From Brachycybe producta (taxonomy: Eukaryota; Arthropoda; Diplopoda; Playtdesmida; Andrognathidae), in the NCBI GenBank assembly GCA_036925085.1, contig JAUPFP010000001.1, forward strand, positions 7,466,688-7,530,687: DNA of 64,000 bases. The letters are read 5' to 3'. The notes below the pieces were generated by a model. It was not told the origin of the DNA. It worked only from the letters and a program-made list of their open reading frames with translations, and made no database searches. This document shows positions 1-12,377 of this stretch, piece after piece. The translations under genes and the position numbers were made by a program. The first letter of the stretch is position 1. Each line of letters opens with the position of its first letter.

Positions 1-2334
1 GCTTCAGTTAGAAACACTAGCAAACCATAGAGCTGCACAAAGTATTGCACTTCTTTAACGTTTGCCAGCTGTACAAAATAGGTAATTAATGTAAGGCATA
101 TTTGCGTGAAATCCACGTATGTACAAATTATCATCCAAAGCTAATTAAAGAATTAAGAGCTATATAATTGATGCATATTTCTGGTCATTTATTTCCAAAT
201 TTATTTTGACTATGGAATTCTCTTCTGTCTAAACATTGTCTAAATATTACAATCTTGAGAAATATCCCCCCTGCCACATGATGATTACAAGTGTACTGAG
301 TTGAATTGAGTTGAATCATGAATAATGATGATGCAAATTGACTCCTAAATGGCTACATGTATTCTGTAGATGCTTCTTTTTAGCAACTGACAGGTATTTT
401 ACAATGCTCTTATCGAGGTAATAAATCTAAGCGTTCTCAAATTCACCTATTGACACACTTGTCTTTTCTTTGTATGTATTGTTATTTGAATGAAACTCAC
501 TTTCACAATATTGCTATTAACTGACAAAAGATACAATAATTAGAAAAAGCAGGAAACACACACAAAAAAAAGGAACACTTGCTTAAAAAGTGTATCTTAT
601 AGGAGTGGGGTAATCCGTCACAAATGACGGGAGCAAAATACACAGGCAATTGTGCGCATGCGCGTCGTTTTTTCCTTTTTTTACTCCTTTCATTTCAATT
701 TCAAGTCACCCCCTGCCACTTTTTTCTCTCTCTCTCTCTCCCTTCTACACTTTCCAATCTTTTCCAGTCACCCCCTCCCACTTTTCTCTCTCTCCCCCCT
801 TCTACACTTTCCAAAGGAAGCGTTCAACATATAGTTGACCTTGAGAAAAAAAAAAACGGTTCATTTATTCAAATTTATATAAATTCCGACGTGCTTCAAT
901 GGTTTTTGTTACTCCACACACACACACACACATACATACACAGACCTGGGATATTATATATATAATTGTATTGTATGTGTAGTAAACGTTTAAATTGTGT
1001 ACCACAGGTTGCAGCATCTCTATACACATTTTGAACTTGTGATACAGTGCAAAATATATTACAAGTCCGAAGTGTAGTAAGTTTGTATTATAATACATGT
1101 ATTGCAAAATACAAATAAAACTTCCTGCTGTTTACATACAACATTTTAATGGATTTCCAAATATTGTTCATTTTAACAGAGACCTTCATGTTGACAGTTT
1201 TTCACTTGCAAAAAATAACAATGTAAAACAAAAAATTTCCTTTTGGGATACTTTTTTTTCCTGCTTTTCACGTTGTAATTATTTAAACATATATAAATTA
1301 GAATTTAAACTCGAAGACATGTTTCATTTCAAACCTTAAAAAACAAGGGTGTGGCAAAAACGTTTTTTTTTTCTGTTGATAATTAATGTGTAGTTCTTTT
1401 GTTTGTGAAAGCAGGCTGTCAATACAAAGTTTTTCTTAAGATTTTATCCTGTTTCGATGTCAGAAATATTTATTGAGTTTTTAAAAATTGAATGAAGTTT
1501 TAGTATTTTCAGTGAAAAATTATGAAATAATGTTTTTTTTTTTTTGGAAGTTTTCTCTTCTGAGAACCGCTATTTTTACAGTAGACAAAATTGAAGCACA
1601 TTATTTCAAACTAGGTTTACTCAGAAATGAATATTTCTCTAACACAATACCTGAAACTAGGGAAATACTGTACAACAATGCAATGACAAAACTACAAGTA
1701 CTTAATTATTTTTTCTGATAATACTGCAGTTTAAAAATCGTGTAAGAAAATGAACAGGAAACTAATGTTTTTAAACAGTAAAAAATACCAAAAAAAAGTC
1801 ATTTTAAAAAAAGGAAATAAAGGAAAGTAGAAAAATATTTGAGCAAAATATTTGGCAAAAAAAAAATTGAAAATAGAACACAAATAAACCGATACTCAAA
1901 AAGAGGTTAGAATTCTTTATAGGAATATCTTTTTTTAAAAAAATGAATTTTATTAATAAAATACCAAATTTTAAGTTTTTGAACATTATGAGACAATTTC
2001 TTTTTTCAATTGGCCAGTTGAATTAAAAACTTATGCAACTTTTTAAATGTTGCAGATTAATCAAAAGTTTATTTTATTGATTTTATCATTTGCATATTTT
2101 ACAAATGGCTACTTATAGAACATCTTAATAAGAATTTGGCGCAATATTTGTCTTTTTTCCTTTTTGACAATATTGTAGTTCATAAAGAAAAATATGTCAG
2201 ATACTATTAGATCTATGTTAAATTTTATACAAAATGTCGTTGTATTTTAATGAGGAGTATTATTAACTTTGTTCTTTTGAGGAGAAGGAGGAGACGGAGG
2301 GGGGGGGAAGGTGGCATGTTAAAATGTACATAAA
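1..2334. other. AT-rich non-coding region
   Basis: I see no supported gene here. The sequence is strongly AT-rich with many A/T homopolymers. Notable simple sequence: a pyrimidine-rich duplicated segment near 705-815, a short (CA)n run near 917-934, and purine/G-rich sequence at about 2281-2310. The short open frames present have the low-complexity composition expected of AT-rich DNA by chance. Confidence 0.6.
705..815. repeat. Pyrimidine-rich tandem duplication
   Basis: Two adjacent imperfect copies of a roughly 55-65 bp unit share the order AGTCACCCCC, then CCACTTTT, then (CT)n, then CCTTCTACACTTTCCAA. The copies differ mainly in CT-run length, which suggests slippage. No coding meaning is inferred. 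Confidence 0.7.
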
Positions 2335-2543
2335 TCATTGAACTGTATGAAATTGAATTTCCTCATTGAAATAATGCCAAACAAGAGGTTGCCAGGCCAC
2401 AGCTTTCCTTTTAGTTGGTAAAAATATATTTATAGTATATTGCATATTTTGTTGACAAATCAAACATAGGCCGTATTTACCTTTTAAATTTAGGCGTGTG
2501 CAAAATATATTGCAAAATGTGCAACGCATGGAAATTTTGAATG
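2335..2543 (-). CDS. Possible second exon of a small secreted Cys-rich peptide
   Basis: A minus-strand reading frame ends with TGA at the low-coordinate end. After a possible AG acceptor just above 2543 it gives 68 residues with five cysteines, arranged CxxC-x3-C and then, after a Gly/Tyr-containing stretch, CxxC. Further on there is a basic KRK stretch and two tryptophans, which are uncommon in chance AT-rich frames. Its phase (2 nt needed to complete a codon) matches the signal-peptide exon at 4839-4905, and joined they would give about 91 residues. The acceptor lacks a good pyrimidine tract, so the link is weak. No family recognised; it could be a chance ORF. Confidence 0.25.
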
Positions 2544-4838
2544 CTTCATTCATGCATTATGATTAGTGTCTTAAACAAAATTAAAACATAAACTAGTTGC
2601 TAGTTGTATATTTATTAGAAAACATGTATTGAATACATGTATTGTTTTACCACCGCCCCCCCCCCCCAATAGTGGAAAATGAGTCAATTTATCAGATTCA
2701 CTAGTCATTGTGCACACTGCACAGTTGCTAAAAATAGCTACCTTTATTAAATTTGTTTAATATTTTAGACTAGGTAATGCTCAGACTACATACAGCAACA
2801 ATATTAAAGACATTATTTAGATTAACTTTTTTACGTTTTCTGTCCCATCATCCAATAATTATGTGAAATTCGTTCATTTTTACACCATTTTGCTCATTCT
2901 GAATATCCTTTGAGAAATACAGTAATATCAAAACAATGATAATGTCAGTTTAATTGCAGTTTGTTTCTGATAGTAAGCAATGGTTTGCTGTCAAAAAAAC
3001 CAATTATCTGAAATGTGGTTTTAAGTGAAAACACCCTTTGAAATATGGATATTTTGTCTTTTAGTAAAATAAAAATTACGAGAAACGTGAAGGGAGTTTT
3101 GAAAACTAGAAGGGTGGCTCAGTCTCTTACTTTTAACATAAACGTTTTTACGTCAGTTTGAAAAATAAACAACTTGAGTCAAATTTTACCTTTTTTTAAA
3201 ATTGCTGTAAAAAAGCTTAATTTTAAAGATGTAAACTTGAAAAATACATGTACACTAATATAAATTAAATTCACTGATTCTCCTAAGTTTGTAAAATACT
3301 TTAAAAATTTTCTTGCTGCTATACGCAAAACGAAGCAAAACTAAGCTAACTTACTAATAAGTTAATAAATAATAAATGTGTTCACTGTAAATTTTCTGGT
3401 AACGTGTTAAAGGTAATTTAGATGAAAAACAGTTTTGAGATTAAGATATTAACTTTAATAAACTTTATATGTTTCCAACAACAATAATCTACAGGACAAT
3501 AACTGATGTAAATAGAAATTAAATACTGAATAATGAACTTCATGTTTTTAATGAACTGAAAGGCTCATAAAACCTACAGTACAGACTCATATAATATAAT
3601 AACGTAAGCTTTATTTAAGCTAATTTCCAGTCATATACAGTGTAATGTCATAAATGAAACTTAAGACTTGGAATTACTCTAATATACAGTAAGAAGGCTC
3701 CATTTTATGAGTATAAATGTTAGGCTTATTAATTAATACGCTGATAAATATACAGTATACTTCAATGTAATTGTTGTACTAGAGGACAACATAAGAAATA
3801 AATGAGAACATTTCAAAAGAAATTTGTTGACAGAAAAAACAACAACTTGTGATTCGAATGTTGGTCACAATTCGGTTTGTTTTCATTTCATGTCAGAAAT
3901 GTTAATTGTTAAATAAAATATACATTGTAAGGTTTTAACTTCTAAAATAATTTTGCCTACTAAATTCTATAACATTTAATAGGTCTCTAGAGCATAATTA
4001 AAAATGTTTCAAATGTTATTGATGTCGGATTGTTTAAAAACACTCATTGCAAGCAAATATGAAGAAATTTCGAAGTCGTTTAGAAATTAGAGAAGAAAAC
4101 GAATCACTTGTGTGTATTTTCATGTCGACATATTTAAAAATAAACTTTTTATTCCAATTTTCAATTATTGACTTTCGTTTATCACTTTTAAATAACACTG
4201 AAATGCAGGATCATTGCCAGAATAACCAGTTTTCGGCACGTTTTCACTTATTACGAGTGAACTTAAAAATGGTTAATGAAATTCTAGATTAGTTTGTCTT
4301 TCAGGTGCAAAATTAAGTGAAACTAGAAAGTTGTTTTTTTAGAAACTAGAAAGGTAGTTCAATCACGTAATGGAATGTATGTAACTGTATTTTCATGTTG
4401 CTATTTTTTAAAATAAACTTTTTATAGACAGAAATTCAAAAATATCTTCAGCTCTATTCAAACTGATAGAAGGAGCAAATACCCTTCTATTTTCTAAAAA
4501 ATACACATTCTAATTTCTCTTCATTTTGCATCTGAAACACAGAATAATTTACAATTTGAAACCACCTTTAAGACTACATATTTTCAAACTAGTTTTAGAA
4601 GAGTTTATTTTATATTTTTCAAAGTTAGACTAGACTCAAGAGCAGAAATTGCCTAATTTCAATTTCTAATTTTTTTTTTAGTTTATAAAAGTTAAATTCT
4701 AACTTTATAAATTTGATGTTAATCCACATTGAAGTTATTAACCTCCAACTCATACTCTCAATACAAACAAAAGAATATAGCACACATGATATAAAAATGT
4801 AAAATATTTTTTCCATGTACAGTAAATATAAAACTTAC
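2544..4838. other. AT-rich non-coding region (possibly intronic)
   Basis: AT-rich sequence with no supported coding region. It contains a poly-C run (about 2655-2667) and scattered short repeats. If the two minus-strand exons flanking it are real, this is their intron of about 2.3 kb. Confidence 0.4.
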
Positions 4839-4905
4839 CTGTTACAGGTGTTGAAAAGACTAACAGGAAAATAAAAGCCCAACATATTAAACTTAAAGTT
4901 GTCAT
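4839..4905 (-). CDS. Candidate signal-peptide first exon
   Basis: On the minus strand an ATG at 4905 opens 22 codons with a textbook signal-peptide shape: short N-region, hydrophobic core (CWAFIFLLVF), then STPVT as a cleavage region. It runs straight into a strong splice donor, ACAG followed by GTAAGTT, leaving phase 1. This looks like the first coding exon of a secreted or membrane protein. The downstream exons should lie at lower coordinates. The only frame-compatible candidate I noticed is 2335-2543. The donor and hydrophobic profile are seen directly; the gene is inferred. Confidence 0.35.
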
Positions 4906-5682
4906 TTAAAATGTCTTAAGAAATTTCACCAAACTTAAACAAAAAAAAAACACTTGCTGATTATTATAATATTATTATCCAAGAAAAACAGAACTTAAGA
5001 AATATTTCGAAAATTACTTTTATGTTTTTCTAAGTTGAGACGAAAAACTTTTGCAACGTCACAGATGAATTTAACCTACTTTAAAAAAGTTAGAAAAGAA
5101 AACTTTTTTTAAGAGTTGTTTCTTTCGAACAAGCAACCAACCACCTTGCAAGGTTAGATTTTAATAATAATAAAAAAATATTAAAAAAAGACACCACCAC
5201 CACCACCAGAGTGACCAACATGATAAAATTCACAACACACAAGTCTGCTTTTTAAAATGAATAATAGCCTCTATTACATGTACGCTGTATGTTTTTTTTT
5301 TTCCTAACAAAAAATTCAAACAGGTTTTTTTTTAAATCTACTATAGCTTAGGAAAGGAAATGGATGATTTAGGTTGTTCTCATTTTGATGATTCAAGCAA
5401 CTGAAGCAAGTCCGGTTTGAGGCTCACCTGAGAAACTTCCAAATGAAAAAGTTTTCTGACCCTCAACTCCCTCTCCTCTCCTCCTGAGTCCTGACTTAAA
5501 AATTATTTAGACGTGAGCCAAACCCCTTACTCTATTGTTTTTGTAAATAATTATAATATATTTATTAATTTGAACTTTTTGTTAGGGCGAAAAAAAAATT
5601 CATCACTTTTTAGTAATGTTTACGGGTAAAATTTAAGAGAAAAATAATTTACCAGCTTTTTAAAACATTTTTTTTTACAGTA
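4906..5682. other. AT-rich non-coding region
   Basis: No gene or transposon signature recognised. It holds a short (CAC)n microsatellite near 5191-5208 and A/T homopolymers. Confidence 0.5.
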
Positions 5683-5977
5683 CAGTAGAATCCGAACATA
5701 TATTATCCGAATCAAGAGAGAAATAAACTGTATTCTATTTTAATGAGCGTTTTATTGTGTTAATTTACACAAATGATATTAATACATACTTTATAAAATT
5801 ATAAAATACATAATTGTCAATTAAAATCAATATTATGTACAATATACATGCATAATTAACGTATATAGTATAGTTTGTGGCTTAATTTTTTTTATTGCTT
5901 TCACTGTTCTCGTTTATTATTCGAACATATCTTGGTTGAGTTGGTTCCACTCAGTTCGGATAATCGATAATCTACTG
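5683..5977. mobile_element. Pogo-like MITE (about 295 bp)
   Basis: The segment starts CAGTAGAATCCGA and ends with the reverse complement of CAGTAGATTATCGA. Both ends contain ATTATCCGAA inside the terminal region. CAGT(A/T)GA termini with an internal ATTATCCGAA block are typical of pogo/Tigger-derived MITEs. The interior is AT-rich and non-coding. The expected TA target duplication is present at most on the left (TA before CAGTAG; TT on the right), so the boundaries are approximate. Confidence 0.5.
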
Positions 5978-6034
5978 TTCTTCCAATCCTGTATGTCAAA
6001 TCGACATACAGGATTGGATGAACAGTAGATTGTC
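5966..6034. repeat. Long near-perfect hairpin
   Basis: Arms of about 26-32 nt (for example CTACTGTTC, then CCAATCCTGTATGTC) are mirrored by GACATACAGGATTGG and GAACAGTAG, with a loop of about 5 nt and one or two mismatches. It overlaps the right end of the pogo-like MITE. It may be a terminal-repeat fold-back made by insertion next to an inverted copy of the same end. Confidence 0.75.
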
Positions 6035-6045
6035 AATCTTTTTCA

Positions 6046-6424
6046 AGAAGCAAGTGGGCGCCGCACGGTTAAAAGTAATCATTTGTTTACTTCCTCCTTC
6101 ATTTCCGTTATCAGCGCCATCTATTGATTGTAAGTGAAAAGAGCCGTCGGTAAGTGGCGTTGTGGCTGGTTACGTTAATGCTTGTTCCTTCTTATGTTTA
6201 TGCTCCCATTGATTAGTGGTTCGGACCGCATACATTTTCGAATTTATTTTTCTCTGTTTATTGTGGGGGACTGTTAAATAGGTTATGTTAGGTTAGGATA
6301 TTTTTACTTTTATTTTTATTCTTATTTTTATTTTATTGTTTTTAGGCGACTTTTGCACTTTCCCGGAAATAAAGGAGGAAGTAGACAAATGATAACTTTT
6401 AATCATGCGGCGCCCACTTGCCTG
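6046..6424. mobile_element. P-superfamily-like MITE with long TIRs and TSD
   Basis: Terminal inverted repeats of about 50 bp match with about five mismatches. The left arm begins near GCAAGTGGGCGCCGCA and the right arm is its inverse, ending GCGGCGCCCACTTGC. The arms extend through TTACTTCCTCCTT. The element is flanked on both sides by TCTTTTTCA, a direct repeat of 9 bp (or 8 bp if the first T is not counted). P-element transposons make 8-bp duplications, and a P-type transposase remnant lies just downstream, so a P-superfamily MITE is the best guess. The interior contains GTTAGGTTAGG, probably by chance. Confidence 0.65.
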
Positions 6425-6722
6425 TCTTTTTCATGAGGTTCTATAACAACCTACACAATCACCAGTACCTTGGTGGAGCACAGACATACCAAAGAGAGTA
6501 AAAGGGAAGAGCATTCACTCTACTGTCGCACTTTGAAGTTTGTGTGCATCGATTGGCTCCGTCCTTTCTGGCATCAGCGCCAACGTTTCAAGCGGCTGAT
6601 GAGCGGTGCAGACGACAATCTATAATATTACATTAGATTGTATATGCAACTTGTGGCACCAAATTTACATTTTATGCTCAATCTAAATTTTCTTTTTTTA
6701 TGCTATTACACAGTTAATTGAA

Positions 6723-9621
6723 ATGCCAGGTAGTAGGTTTTGTTCTGCAGGTGGCTGCAATAACAGTGAAAAACGAACAAAAAATGTCTCCTATTTCAGA
6801 TTTCCTAAAGACCCTGAAAGGTGAAATACTTATTTTATAAATTATATTTTGCAGATGTAAATTAAACTTTCACTTAACCACTTAATTATTACATAATTAT
6901 TCTAAAATGTTATTTTTTTACTTTTTTGTTTTGCTAAATGCATTATTTGCATGGTGAAAACATTTCTCAATGAATAATATGAAATTGTATGTATTATACA
7001 TATTAAAAGTACAAATTTAATATTTCAATATGGATGGTGTTTGGAAAAAAAACTTTTTTTTTGACAAAATTGCCAAAAATGTGTTACATTTTCGAACTAT
7101 GACAGTTATTCAATTAAAAAATGAACTTCCTGAATTTTGATTTTTTTGTGATTAAAAATAAATAGCAACACAATCATGAGTTTCATTACAAAATGTTTTT
7201 TTGAAATTTAATACATAAAAAAATACTTATTAGGCTCACTTAAATTACACTCAGTGTTACACATTTCCAGATCAAAGAAATTGGTCATTAATTGTCGCAG
7301 AAAAAACTTGGATAATTGTTCATCACAGTATTTATATAACAACTGCTGCCTATGCCAAGAACACTTTGAGGAATCACAATTTATGAATGCCAAACATATA
7401 AATAAACTAATATGAAATGCTGTTCCTACATTATTAAACATCTAATGTCTAAATGTAAACTTCCACTTGAAAGAATGCAAACACCAAAAAGAATGAAGAT
7501 CTCTAACCCAAAAAGTGGACAAGATCAGCTGGAATGTTTACCACAGCTAGTAGATGAACCAGAAAATCTATTAGAAATGGGTCAGCAAACAACTTTGCCA
7601 TCCAGATACACGTCACAAGAAAGTATGCTTGAGTCTACTCCCTCTACTTCTCATGAGCAACTGTGACACACCAAGAAAAAGGCACTCAGAAAAATAATAA
7701 ATGCCCAGCACATGAGAGTATCACGAATCAGATTGAAGCTACACAGTCCCCAGCCTGAGCAAAAAGAAATCGCAATTGATGAAATTGTAAAACATGCAGG
7801 CAAACATCTATCACCAGAAGCTCTGAAGTTTTTTGAATGGCAAATGAAAATATCAAAAAAAGAAAAGTAGAGGACGACGATGGAATAACGAAATAAAAGC
7901 TTTCATTTTGAACATGTATTATCAAAGCCCAAAGTCATACAGTACCCTTAAAGATCTGTTCTTTTTGCCTTCAGTTGAATCATTGAGAAGGTATATATCA
8001 GGGATGGACCTTAAACCAGGATTCAATGAAAGTTTTTTGGATATTTTGAGAATAAAAGTGAAACACATGAATAAAAGAGAACGGACATGTGCTTTGCTTT
8101 TTGATGAGATGGCATTAAAAAGTTGTTTATCATAGTGTTAAGAATGATACAACTGAAGGATTTGAAGATTTAGGTTCCATTAGAAGAACAAAAAATGTTG
8201 CTACACACATTTTGGTTTTCATGATAAGAGGTCTGTCGTCCTATTGGAAGCAATGATTAGGTTTTTTTGTTAAAAATGGGTGTTCAAGTGAAAATATTAC
8301 AGCACTTGTTAACAGTGCCATTGATGCCATTCAAAAAGCACAACTAGATGTGAAATGTATCATCTGTGATCAGAATCCAAATAACCAAGCAGCCATAAAA
8401 AAACTTGGAGTAACATCAGAAAAAACATATTTTATGCATAAACAACAAAAGGTTTATGTTTTTTTGACTTTCCACACCTGCTTAAACGTGTACGAAACAA
8501 TTTGAAAAAACCTCAAACCTCAAAATTAATGATGCTGAAATAACTTCCTCGGACCACATTCAAGATTTCTATGAACAGGATTCTTCATGCAACTATAGAT
8601 TAGCTCCTAAGTTAACCAAAAAGCACATATCTGCCACCATTTGCAGCACTGCATGTTAGATTTGCATCACAAATATTCAGTTACACATTGGCTGCAGGCA
8701 TTGAAACTTACATTCGATGAGACCCTTCCACCTGCAGCCATGGCTACAGCAAATGTTCTTCATAAAATGGATAATTTATTTGATATGAAGCAACAAAAAA
8801 CCTATTAAAGCATCAATTAAAGCAAACTCTACAGATCAATTGCAGTACTTGAAAAACAGACTTCATGAAATGAGACAATGGACATTTATCAGTAACAACG
8901 GAGATCCTCTTAAAATTCATCCCTGTCTCATTGGTTGGCAAATGAACATTCGTGCACTTCTTTGCTTAGCAGAAGACCTCTTTAATTTGAATGAGTTTCA
9001 GTTTATTTACACAAGTACGATGAATTAAGATGCACTGGAAAACATTGTGAAAACGCTACCTGTGAAGAGGTACAATATGCTTGCATACAGTCATGGTCAC
9101 GAAGCTGTCTGCACCGAGCAGTAGCAATACGAACTGCACACAAGACTGATACATTCTTAACACATGTAAATTCGTACAACTCTGAACTTAATACACTGAA
9201 ACAGTGTGAGGATGTGGAACCAGTTACCAACATAGTGAGTACTATATTTCTGCCATCGATGTTGATTTTGATCAATTAGAAAAAAATAGATTGATGTACG
9301 TTTGCGGATTTCTGGCAAAAAAAACTGGTAGATGGTAGTTGCACTTATTGTACAAACATGGTGAAGCAGTCTGTAAATAATCCTGTTGAGGATACTGAAA
9401 CATTTTCAACTGTAAAGGCATATTGCCAGGATAATTCTAGTTTTGGAGGGCTGGTTAGACCACCAACACAGCTAGTGAAATGTGTTTCTGACATGGACAT
9501 ATGTTTCAATGCAAACTTTGATTCTTTGAAACATCTTCCTGGGATTATTCAGTGTCTCAAAAAATCATTGCAGACAACGTGGATTTTTCATGGTTCTCAG
9601 GCCACAGTGAACACTCAATGA
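6723..9621 (+). pseudogene. P-element/THAP9-like transposase pseudogene
   Basis: Exon 1 (6723-6820) starts MPGSRFCSAGGCNN and encodes the first half of a THAP domain (C2CH zinc-binding DNA-binding module), ending at an AG/GTGAAA donor. Exon 2 starts at 7271 after TTTCCAG and completes the domain with the NCRR, C-x2-EHF and SQFMN signature. The DDE-type transposase body follows: LLFDEM near 8100 (first catalytic Asp), a segment related to CDQNPNN near 8367 (second Asp), DFPHLLKRVRNNL near 8470-8500, and a C-terminal GGL motif near 9450. A TGG-to-TGA change near 7410, several further stops and frameshifts break it, so it is dead. Such proteins cut and paste P elements in the nucleus. The 450-bp intron and the THAP/transposase order match animal P elements; the family call is confident. 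Confidence 0.85.
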
Positions 9622-10689
9622 AAATGAAACAAAATGCTATCCATTTTTATTTAAAAGTTAAGGTGTTTTACACCCTGAAATTTTTAAATCGAGAAATTTC
9701 TTGGTTAATTTTGTTATATGTAATTATTTTTCAAATTAACAATTCAATTTTATTATTAAATCAAACATTCAAATAATAAATAATATTTAATCAGATAATG
9801 GTTTTTATTATTAGTATTATTTTAACATTACTTTATCATGTCATATATGCTTTTCATTAAATGTTAATGAAAAAGAAATCTTCAAACAGCTATAAAAAGT
9901 TTATCTTTAACTATTTATCCATGAAAATGGTTTTAATGTATTTTACTAATTGTCCAGTTTTTAATTATATTTTATCTTTTTATTTAGATTTGCTTGGAGA
10001 AAACGAAAATAATTTTTAAAGATCGCATAACAACCATATACCTCCATACTAAATTATAATATTGTTTGTTTTCATCGCTCATTGGTCACATGGTGGCGCT
10101 AGTGCGTTAGCCATTTTAAGCTCCTCCCAATTTTGCACACAATTTTCAGAGAGTGAATTGAATGCTCTTACCATGGAGACGTCCATTTTTACACTAACGG
10201 CTTTTTCTTGTTTGTTCGTTTTGTTGTTGCTTGTTTGTGTGTTTGCCGTTCGTTTTGTCATTTTTATTATAGTTCTCCATGTGCCTTATCGCTCACAAAC
10301 CAAAACAGCCATTTAACTCGTCCGGTTACTGCTGTTTCTTCTCATACCTTGCATAATTGTGGCTAACTTTATTTTTAGGAAGTAATAGTACCATCATTGG
10401 TTTGTTTTCATTGTTCTCTCCTTTACTGTTTCTGAATAAAATCACTACTCTGTTGATTTGCTGGTCTATGCTAATTTATCACGTTTCTGTAAGTAACTTT
10501 TACACCATATAGGTTACTGTCTATTCTGCATGTCGTCTGCGCAATCAGAACACGTCGAAACCATTTCATTGCTTTTTGTTACCTGCTTGCACGAGTTATA
10601 ACTGATTCACCTCTATTCTGTCATATGGCATTATATGACCATACGTATAGTTATCCAGCATCGGAATATGTGGTGTCTGGTCACACTCC
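9622..10689. other. Non-coding region between P element and LINE fragment
   Basis: AT-rich up to about 10060, then more balanced in composition. No P-element terminal inverted repeat could be recognised downstream of the transposase. Overlapping open frames on both strands near 10062-10316 are low in complexity and have no motif I know. Confidence 0.45.
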
Positions 10690-12110
10690 ACAACTTGCCC
10701 CGCCCGACCACGCCCAATGATGCAGTGTGACTGGTGCCATTGCTCCTTCTTCCATCTGAGTACACATCGACCGCACTGCAAACTGCAGCCCAGCATTGGA
10801 CAACCAGAGGCCCATGGCAGTAGCAAAGATCTAGCAGACCTACCCATCCCCAGGCCTGCCCCCAGTGTCACCATATCTGATGCTCTTCCATTCCCTTGCC
10901 CACACTGCAACCAACATTTTGGTTCCAAACGTGGCATCAGCCAACACATAAGGCAGTCTCACCCGCAGCACCATCGTTCAATAATAGCAAGCCAGTACCA
11001 ACCAAGTGATGTTCCTGCAGCTGCTCTCCTCTCTGAAAGTCCTGATGCCACAAATGACACCATTGCCTCGGACTTTGCACCCTTCAATCAACTGCTTCGT
11101 GCTCTTCTCGATTCGGACCCAGACACTGAGAAAATCAAAACCTCCCCGGTCCAAAACACCCAGCCCAGAAGTTCTTTGAGGCCCGGAAAAAAAAGTCGTT
11201 TGCACACATGGACCGGCACTATACGGAGACCACAAACCCACAACGGAGAAGTAAACGGGAAAGGCAGAATCGGAATGCCTCATATGAATATCAGAAGACC
11301 CAATTTCTGTACTACAATCAGAAAAGACAGAGTTCGCTCAGTAATGAGCTCCAACAAGCCATCAAAGTGTACCATAGATATGAGTACCATATATGCAGCC
11401 TTCAAGGCAAGTCTCGGTACACCCAACAACAGTGTCCGCTCCCATAAGAGCATAATACCAGAGTCTGTTCAGAGTACTCTTGACGAAGCATACTCCGATG
11501 AATTTGAGCCAGCACAATTAAAGAATGCCATCAAAAGAATTGCGGTGGACACATGCCCCAGACCTGATAGGGTACTTATGCGCCCTCTTAAGTGCCAGGC
11601 AGCCGCGGTTGCCATTGGTCTCAATGGAACAATCATGCAGCATTGGTCCTACGTGCCAAAGCCACTGAGGTCATCCCGAACAATTCTGCTCTACAATAAA
11701 GGTGACCCACACTCTGTTGACAACTGGCATCCCATCTCTATGTTGTCGGTCATCCGCCGGATTATCGAGCGTGTTCTCGATGGCAAGCTGCAAAAATTTG
11801 AGCTGCTCTCCACACACCAACGTGGTTTCACTTCTACACCCGGAACACACATAAACACAACCATCATTAACGGGTGTCTCCAGGCAGCCAAGAAAGAAAA
11901 GCGAGACTGTGTCATCATCATGCTCGATGTAACCGGAGCATTCAATAACGTTGGCCACCGAGACCTGCTCCAAGTCTTCGACCAGACAAACATGCCATCA
12001 AAGCTGCGCAATGTTGTCACCCAACTTTTGCAGGGTAACACAACACAGATCGAATGCAACTCCAACAAATCTGGTTTGCTGGACATACAACGTGGTGTCT
12101 TCCAGTGATC
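10690..12110 (+). pseudogene. R2-group LINE ORF (zinc fingers + partial RT), 3'-truncated
   Basis: A 463-residue frame from 10717 to 12108. N-terminus: Cys/His cluster CDWCHC (residues 4-9) followed by a canonical C2H2 finger C61-x2-C64-x12-H77-x4-H82. After a linker comes a reverse transcriptase N-terminal half: a PRPDRVL block (motif 0-like), NWHPISMLSVIRRIIERVL, FTSTPGTHINT, and catalytic motif A LDVTGAFNNV (Asp at about residue 404). The frame stops just after GVFQ, where RT motif B (GxxQGDPLSP) should continue, so the FxDD box and the endonuclease are absent. N-terminal zinc fingers in the same ORF as RT are typical of R2/NeSL/HERO-type single-ORF LINEs, which nick specific targets and prime on them. 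This copy cannot be active. Confidence 0.75.
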
Positions 12111-12284
12111 ACCACGTCCATGAAACAAGACTTTTTCCATGTTCCATGTTCTTTTTCTATGGCTTTAAGCCTAGTACACACTGGATTCTTTGTTGCGATA
12201 CATTGTTGCGGGAATGCTCTGATTCAATGTTGCGGGGCAGAATCGCAACTGACGCGATTCGGACCCGCAAGTAAGATCCCCCAA
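12111..12284. other. Degraded sequence after LINE fragment
   Basis: A possible continuation of the LINE in other frames, followed by sequence with two TTGCGGG-type repeats (ATTGTTGCGGG and AATGTTGCGGG). No clear gene. Confidence 0.3.
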
Positions 12285-12377
12285 GACGTCCCCCAGGAAC
12301 CCCGAGTGGTTCCAGGGCCGACGTCCCCCAAGAACCCCGAGTGGTTCCAGGGCCGACGTCCCCACGGCCCCCGAGTG
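12285..12377. repeat. 35-bp GC-rich minisatellite, about 2.6 copies
   Basis: The unit begins GACGTCCCCCA and contains AACCCCGAGTGGTTCC, then AGGGCC. Two full copies and one truncated copy are almost identical. Its composition contrasts sharply with the AT-rich surroundings. Confidence 0.9.

Noticed and set aside
6270-6300. Telomere-type TTAGG repeat
   Set aside because: Only two or three adjacent TTAGG-like words; no array.
10062-10316. Plus-strand ORF with a hydrophobic C-terminus as a membrane protein
   Set aside because: Phe/Leu/Val-rich because of T-rich DNA; an equally long frame exists on the other strand and there is no start context or homology.
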